8,728 bases of DNA from UBA2922 sp035352555 (GTDB lineage: Bacteria; Bacillota; Clostridia; Oscillospirales; Oscillospiraceae): NCBI GenBank assembly GCA_035352555.1, contig DAOPXW010000073.1, positions 1 to 8,728 on the forward strand, read 5' to 3'. The translations under genes were made by a program, and so were the position numbers. Below are positions 5,482 to 8,728 of the stretch, in pieces. Under the pieces are notes generated by a model that saw only the letters and a list, made by a program, of their open reading frames with translations, had not been told where the DNA came from and made no database searches. Position 1 is the stretch's first letter, and each line of letters begins with the position of its first letter.

Positions 5482-7887
5482 ATGACAAGCGAAATTTCAC
5501 GCGACGAGGTGCGCAGCGCCATTGAGGACAAGCTGTGCGCCCATTTCGGCATCACCGCCGCCGACGCCACCGACGACCAGGTATTTCAGGCCGCGGCCAT
5601 GGTCCTCCGGGAGATCCTATCCAGGATATTGGCCGTGGAGGGGACGCGGACGCCGGAAAAAGAGGTCCACTATCTGTCCATGGAATTTCTCATGGGCAGG
5701 AGCCTGATGAAAAACGCCTTCAATCTGGGTCTGGGCGACGCCGTGAAGGGCGCGCTCACCGATCTGGGTCGGGACGCGGCGGATATCTTCGAGGCCGAAC
5801 CCGACGCGGGTCTGGGCAACGGCGGCCTGGGCCGCCTCGCCGCCTGCTATATGGACTCCATGGCCACGCTGGGCATCCCGGCCACCGGCTATTCCATCTG
5901 CTACGAGCTGGGGATGTTCCGCCAGAAGATCGTGGACGGCCGGCAGACCGAGGTGGCCGACGACTGGCGCACCGCGGCGGAGAGCTGGCTGGTGCCCCGC
6001 TCCGACGAATCCGTGGAGGTCCGCTTCGGCGGGCAGGTGTCCCCCCACTGGGACAGCTTCGGCCATTACACCGCCGAATACACCGGCTATACCGCCGTCA
6101 CCGCCGTGCCGCGGGATATGCTCATCGCGGGCTACGGCGGCAGGACCGTGAACACCCTGCGCCTGTGGGACGCCCGCAGCACCGACGCGCTGGATATGTA
6201 CCTGTTCGCCGAGGGCGAATACGTGAAGAGCCTGGAAAACCGCACCATGGCCGAGGTCATCACCAAGGTGCTCTACCCGGCGGACGACCATATCGAGGGC
6301 AAGACCCTGCGCCTGAAGCAGCAGTATTTCTTCGTCTCCGCCACGGCCCAGACCATCGTGCGCGACCACGTCCGCCGAAGCGGCACGGTGAAGGATTTCG
6401 CCGCCCGCCACGCCATCCAGATCAACGACACCCACCCCGCCCTGGTCATCCCCGAGCTGATGCGGCTTTTCATGGACGAGCATGGTCTGGGCTGGGACGA
6501 GTCCTGGGCCATCGTGAAGGACTGCGTGGCCTACACCAACCACACCGTGATGAGCGAGGCACTGGAGTGCTGGCCCCAGAACCTGATCCAGACCCTGCTG
6601 CCCCGCATCTGGGAAATCCTCTGCGAGATCAGCCGCCGCTGGTGCGGGTATCTGGCCAAAAATTTCGGCGCCGACCAGCGGGTGGGCCGCAATCTCATCA
6701 TCCGGGACGGGCAGGTCCACATGGCGAACCTCTGTCTCGCCGCCTGCTTCAAGGTCAACGGCGTGTCGGAGCTCCATGGAGACCTTTTGAAAAACGAGCT
6801 GTTCCATGACATCTATACCCTCCGGCCGGAACGCTTTACCTTTATTACCAACGGCATCGACCACCGCCGGTGGCTGGCGCAGATCAATCCCCGGCTCCAC
6901 GGTCTCGTCTGCGACCTTCTGGGCGGGGGCGGGTATCTTACCGCGCCGGAGGAGCTGCTGCGGCTGAAGGATTTCGCCGAAAACGGCGGCGTGCAGGCGA
7001 GGATGGCCGAGATCAAGGAACTGAACAAGCGGGATTTCGCAGCCTTCGCCCTGAAAAACGACGGCTTCGCGCTGAACACCGGCGCCGTGCTGGACGTGCA
7101 GGTCAAGCGCCTGCACGAGTACAAGCGCCAGCTGCTGTGCGCCATGCTCATCACCCACCTGCAGCAGACCCTGCACGACGATCCCAATCGGGATTTTCTG
7201 CCCTGCGCCTTCGTGTTCGGCGCCAAGGCCGCCGCGGGCTACAAGACCGCGAAGCGCATCATCGAGCTTCTGTGCTCCCTGCAGAAGGACATCGCCGCGG
7301 ACCCCCTGTGCAAGGACAGGCTGCAGGTCTATTTCATGCAGAATTACCGCGTCTCCGCCGCGGAGGCGCTGATGCCCGCCGCGCAGATCTCCGAACAGAT
7401 CTCCACCGCCGGCAAGGAGGCTTCCGGCACCGGCAACATGAAGCTGATGATGAACGGCGCCGTGACCATCGGCACGCTGGACGGGGCCAATGTGGAGATG
7501 TACCGGCGGCTGGGCGACGACAATATGTTTTTGTTCGGCCTGCACGCCGACGAGGCGGAATCCCTGAAGACCCGGGGCTACGACCCCAAGGCCGTGTATG
7601 ATTCCGACCCCGTGGTCCGGCGGATTCTGGACCGCTGGAACATCGGTCTGGGCGACGGAAAGCGCTACTCCGACCTGACCTCGGGACTGCTGTTCGGCGG
7701 CGACCCCTATCTGCTGCTGGCCGATTTCGAGAGCTATCTCCACTGCCATGAGGCGCTGTACGGCGCCATTTCCGACCCGGCGGCGCTGGGGCGGATGTCT
7801 CTTGTGAACGTCGCAGAAAGCGGCATTTTCGCCGCGGACCGCGCCGTGAAGGAATACGCGGACAGCATCTGGGGGATTGGAAAATGA
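5482..7887 (+). CDS. glgP: Glycogen/maltodextrin phosphorylase
   Basis: GlgP is a PLP enzyme that removes terminal alpha-1,4 glucose from glycogen with phosphate, releasing glucose-1-phosphate. The 801-residue product has the usual bacterial length (~800-815). It shows HYLSMEFLMGR (63-72), LGNGGLGRLAACYMDS (from 111), GYSICYELGMFRQ, QINDTHPALVIPELMR (from 313), DCVAYTNHTVMSEALE, VKRLHEYKRQ (541-550), and the PLP site EASGTGNMK (646-654) with the Schiff-base lysine K654, then GTLDGANVEM. All canonical blocks are present and intact. It sits 22 bp after glgD, and its TGA overlaps the ATG of the next kinase gene (ATGA), so at least glgD-glgP-psuK are probably one transcript. Whether it prefers glycogen or maltodextrin cannot be told from sequence; the neighbours favour glycogen. 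Confidence 0.96.
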   Translation: MTSEISRDEVRSAIEDKLCAHFGITAADATDDQVFQAAAMVLREILSRILAVEGTRTPEKEVHYLSMEFLMGRSLMKNAFNLGLGDAVKGALTDLGRDAADIFEAEPDAGLGNGGLGRLAACYMDSMATLGIPATGYSICYELGMFRQKIVDGRQTEVADDWRTAAESWLVPRSDESVEVRFGGQVSPHWDSFGHYTAEYTGYTAVTAVPRDMLIAGYGGRTVNTLRLWDARSTDALDMYLFAEGEYVKSLENRTMAEVITKVLYPADDHIEGKTLRLKQQYFFVSATAQTIVRDHVRRSGTVKDFAARHAIQINDTHPALVIPELMRLFMDEHGLGWDESWAIVKDCVAYTNHTVMSEALECWPQNLIQTLLPRIWEILCEISRRWCGYLAKNFGADQRVGRNLIIRDGQVHMANLCLAACFKVNGVSELHGDLLKNELFHDIYTLRPERFTFITNGIDHRRWLAQINPRLHGLVCDLLGGGGYLTAPEELLRLKDFAENGGVQARMAEIKELNKRDFAAFALKNDGFALNTGAVLDVQVKRLHEYKRQLLCAMLITHLQQTLHDDPNRDFLPCAFVFGAKAAAGYKTAKRIIELLCSLQKDIAADPLCKDRLQVYFMQNYRVSAAEALMPAAQISEQISTAGKEASGTGNMKLMMNGAVTIGTLDGANVEMYRRLGDDNMFLFGLHADEAESLKTRGYDPKAVYDSDPVVRRILDRWNIGLGDGKRYSDLTSGLLFGGDPYLLLADFESYLHCHEALYGAISDPAALGRMSLVNVAESGIFAADRAVKEYADSIWGIGK

Positions 7888-8728
7888 ATCATGCCGCCGT
7901 TGTGGGCGCCGTGAATATGGACATCTGCGGCAAGCCCTTCTCGCCCCTCATCATGCGGGATTCCAACCCCGGCTCCGTCACCCTCGCCCCCGGCGGCGTG
8001 GGCCGCAACATCGCCCACGATCTGCGCCTGCTGGACGTGGACGTGACCTTCGTCACCGCCCTGGGCGGGGACGGCTATGCCGCCGAAATCCTCAAGAGCT
8101 GCGCGGCGCTGGGCTTTGACATGAGCCTGGCCCGGCGTATTCCCGGCGGGCGCACCTCCTCTTACCTGTACATCACCGATCCCTCCGGGGACATGGCGCT
8201 GGCCGTGTGCGACACGGACGTGTCCGCCTCCCTCTCGCCGGAATATCTGGAGCGCTGCATCGGCGCGCTCAATGCCGCCGACGCCGTGGTGCTGGACGGC
8301 AATCTCACGGCGGAGGCCATCCGCTACGCGGCGGAGCACTGCGCCGCGCCCCTCTATGCCGACCCGGTGTCCGTGACCAAGGCGGGGCGGCTGAAGCCGG
8401 TGCTGTCCCATCTCACGGCCTTCAAGCCCAACGAGATCGAGGCCGCCGCCCTCACCGGCCGGCAGGACCCCGCCGACGCGGCCAAGGCGCTGGTGGACGC
8501 GGGCGTCGGGCGCGTGTTCGTCAGTCTGGGCGCGGGCGGCGTCATCGCCGCCGACGCGCGCGAGCTGCTGCGCGTCCCCTGTGAGCCGGCGGAGATCGTG
8601 AACACCACCGGCGCGGGCGACGCCGCCACCGCCGCCGTCATCTGGGCGGGGATGCGGGGCCTGTCGCTGGAGGCGTCGGCCCGGGCCGCCATGAAGGCGG
8701 GCGCGCTGGCCGTCTCCTGCGCCGCCAC
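7884..8728 (+). CDS. psuK: Pseudouridine kinase-like PfkB-family sugar kinase (3' end cut by window)
   Basis: The frame is open from the ATG at 7884 to the window edge (281 codons plus 2 nt); the C terminus is missing, probably a few tens of residues judging from the ~310-residue family length. It has the PfkB layout: VVGAVNMDICG (6-16), the substrate-side glycine motif APGGVGRNIAHDL (35-47), DPVS (160-163), FKPNEIEAAALTG (180-192), and the C-terminal signature NTTGAGDA (240-247) with catalytic base D246. DSNPG...PGGVGRNIA and TSSYLYITDPSGDMALAV closely resemble E. coli PsuK (YeiC) as I recall it. That enzyme phosphorylates pseudouridine to pseudouridine-5'-phosphate for cleavage by PsuG. Another nucleoside or ribose-type kinase remains possible. 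The start overlaps the glgP stop as ATGA, with GGGGGA 7 nt upstream as a plausible ribosome-binding site, so translation is likely coupled. psuG would be expected just beyond the edge. Confidence 0.85.
   Translation, partial: MNHAAVVGAVNMDICGKPFSPLIMRDSNPGSVTLAPGGVGRNIAHDLRLLDVDVTFVTALGGDGYAAEILKSCAALGFDMSLARRIPGGRTSSYLYITDPSGDMALAVCDTDVSASLSPEYLERCIGALNAADAVVLDGNLTAEAIRYAAEHCAAPLYADPVSVTKAGRLKPVLSHLTAFKPNEIEAAALTGRQDPADAAKALVDAGVGRVFVSLGAGGVIAADARELLRVPCEPAEIVNTTGAGDAATAAVIWAGMRGLSLEASARAAMKAGALAVSCAA

Noticed and set aside
5617..7749. Open frame of 710 codons on the minus strand opposite glgP
   Set aside because: Antisense shadow of a high-GC, codon-biased gene; the product is rich in Gly, Ala, Val, His and Gln with no recognisable domain, while the plus strand is unmistakably GlgP.

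Overview
The window reads as ordinary chromosome of a GC-rich Gram-positive bacterium of the class Clostridia, probably an Oscillospiraceae/Ruminococcaceae-type gut lineage. This placement is inferred from three things: the paired glgC/glgD arrangement (a Firmicutes trait), the protein sequences, and coding DNA with strong C/G third-position bias set against short AT-rich spacers. No rRNA, tRNA, CRISPR array, insertion sequence or phage gene was seen.

Layout. Positions 1-119 are a non-coding tail holding a GC-rich hairpin. prfB (peptide release factor 2) lies on the minus strand at 120-1253. A 144-bp AT-rich spacer carries two divergent sigma-A-type promoters, one for prfB and one for prs. 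On the plus strand follow prs (PRPP synthetase, 1398-2360) and pth (peptidyl-tRNA hydrolase, 2366-2959), only 5 bp apart. After a perfect 11-bp hairpin comes a glycogen cluster: glgC (ADP-glucose pyrophosphorylase, 3021-4214), glgD (its non-catalytic paralogue, 4356-5459) and glgP (glycogen phosphorylase, 5482-7887). The last gene, a PfkB-family kinase closely resembling pseudouridine kinase PsuK, overlaps glgP by an ATGA junction and runs off the right edge.

How the genes work together. prfB, prs and pth are housekeeping genes for translation termination, nucleotide precursor supply and recycling of peptidyl-tRNA. GlgC makes ADP-glucose for glycogen synthesis, GlgD probably modulates GlgC, and GlgP releases glucose-1-phosphate, which is also the substrate of GlgC. 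Synthesis of the precursor and breakdown of the polymer are therefore encoded side by side. Glycogen synthase (glgA) and branching enzyme (glgB) are not in the window.

The least explained part is the 141-bp glgC-glgD spacer, which holds three consecutive inverted repeats. The last has perfect 15-bp arms and buries the probable glgD ribosome-binding site. I found no convincing new multi-gene system; the spacer and the psuK coupling are the best leads.
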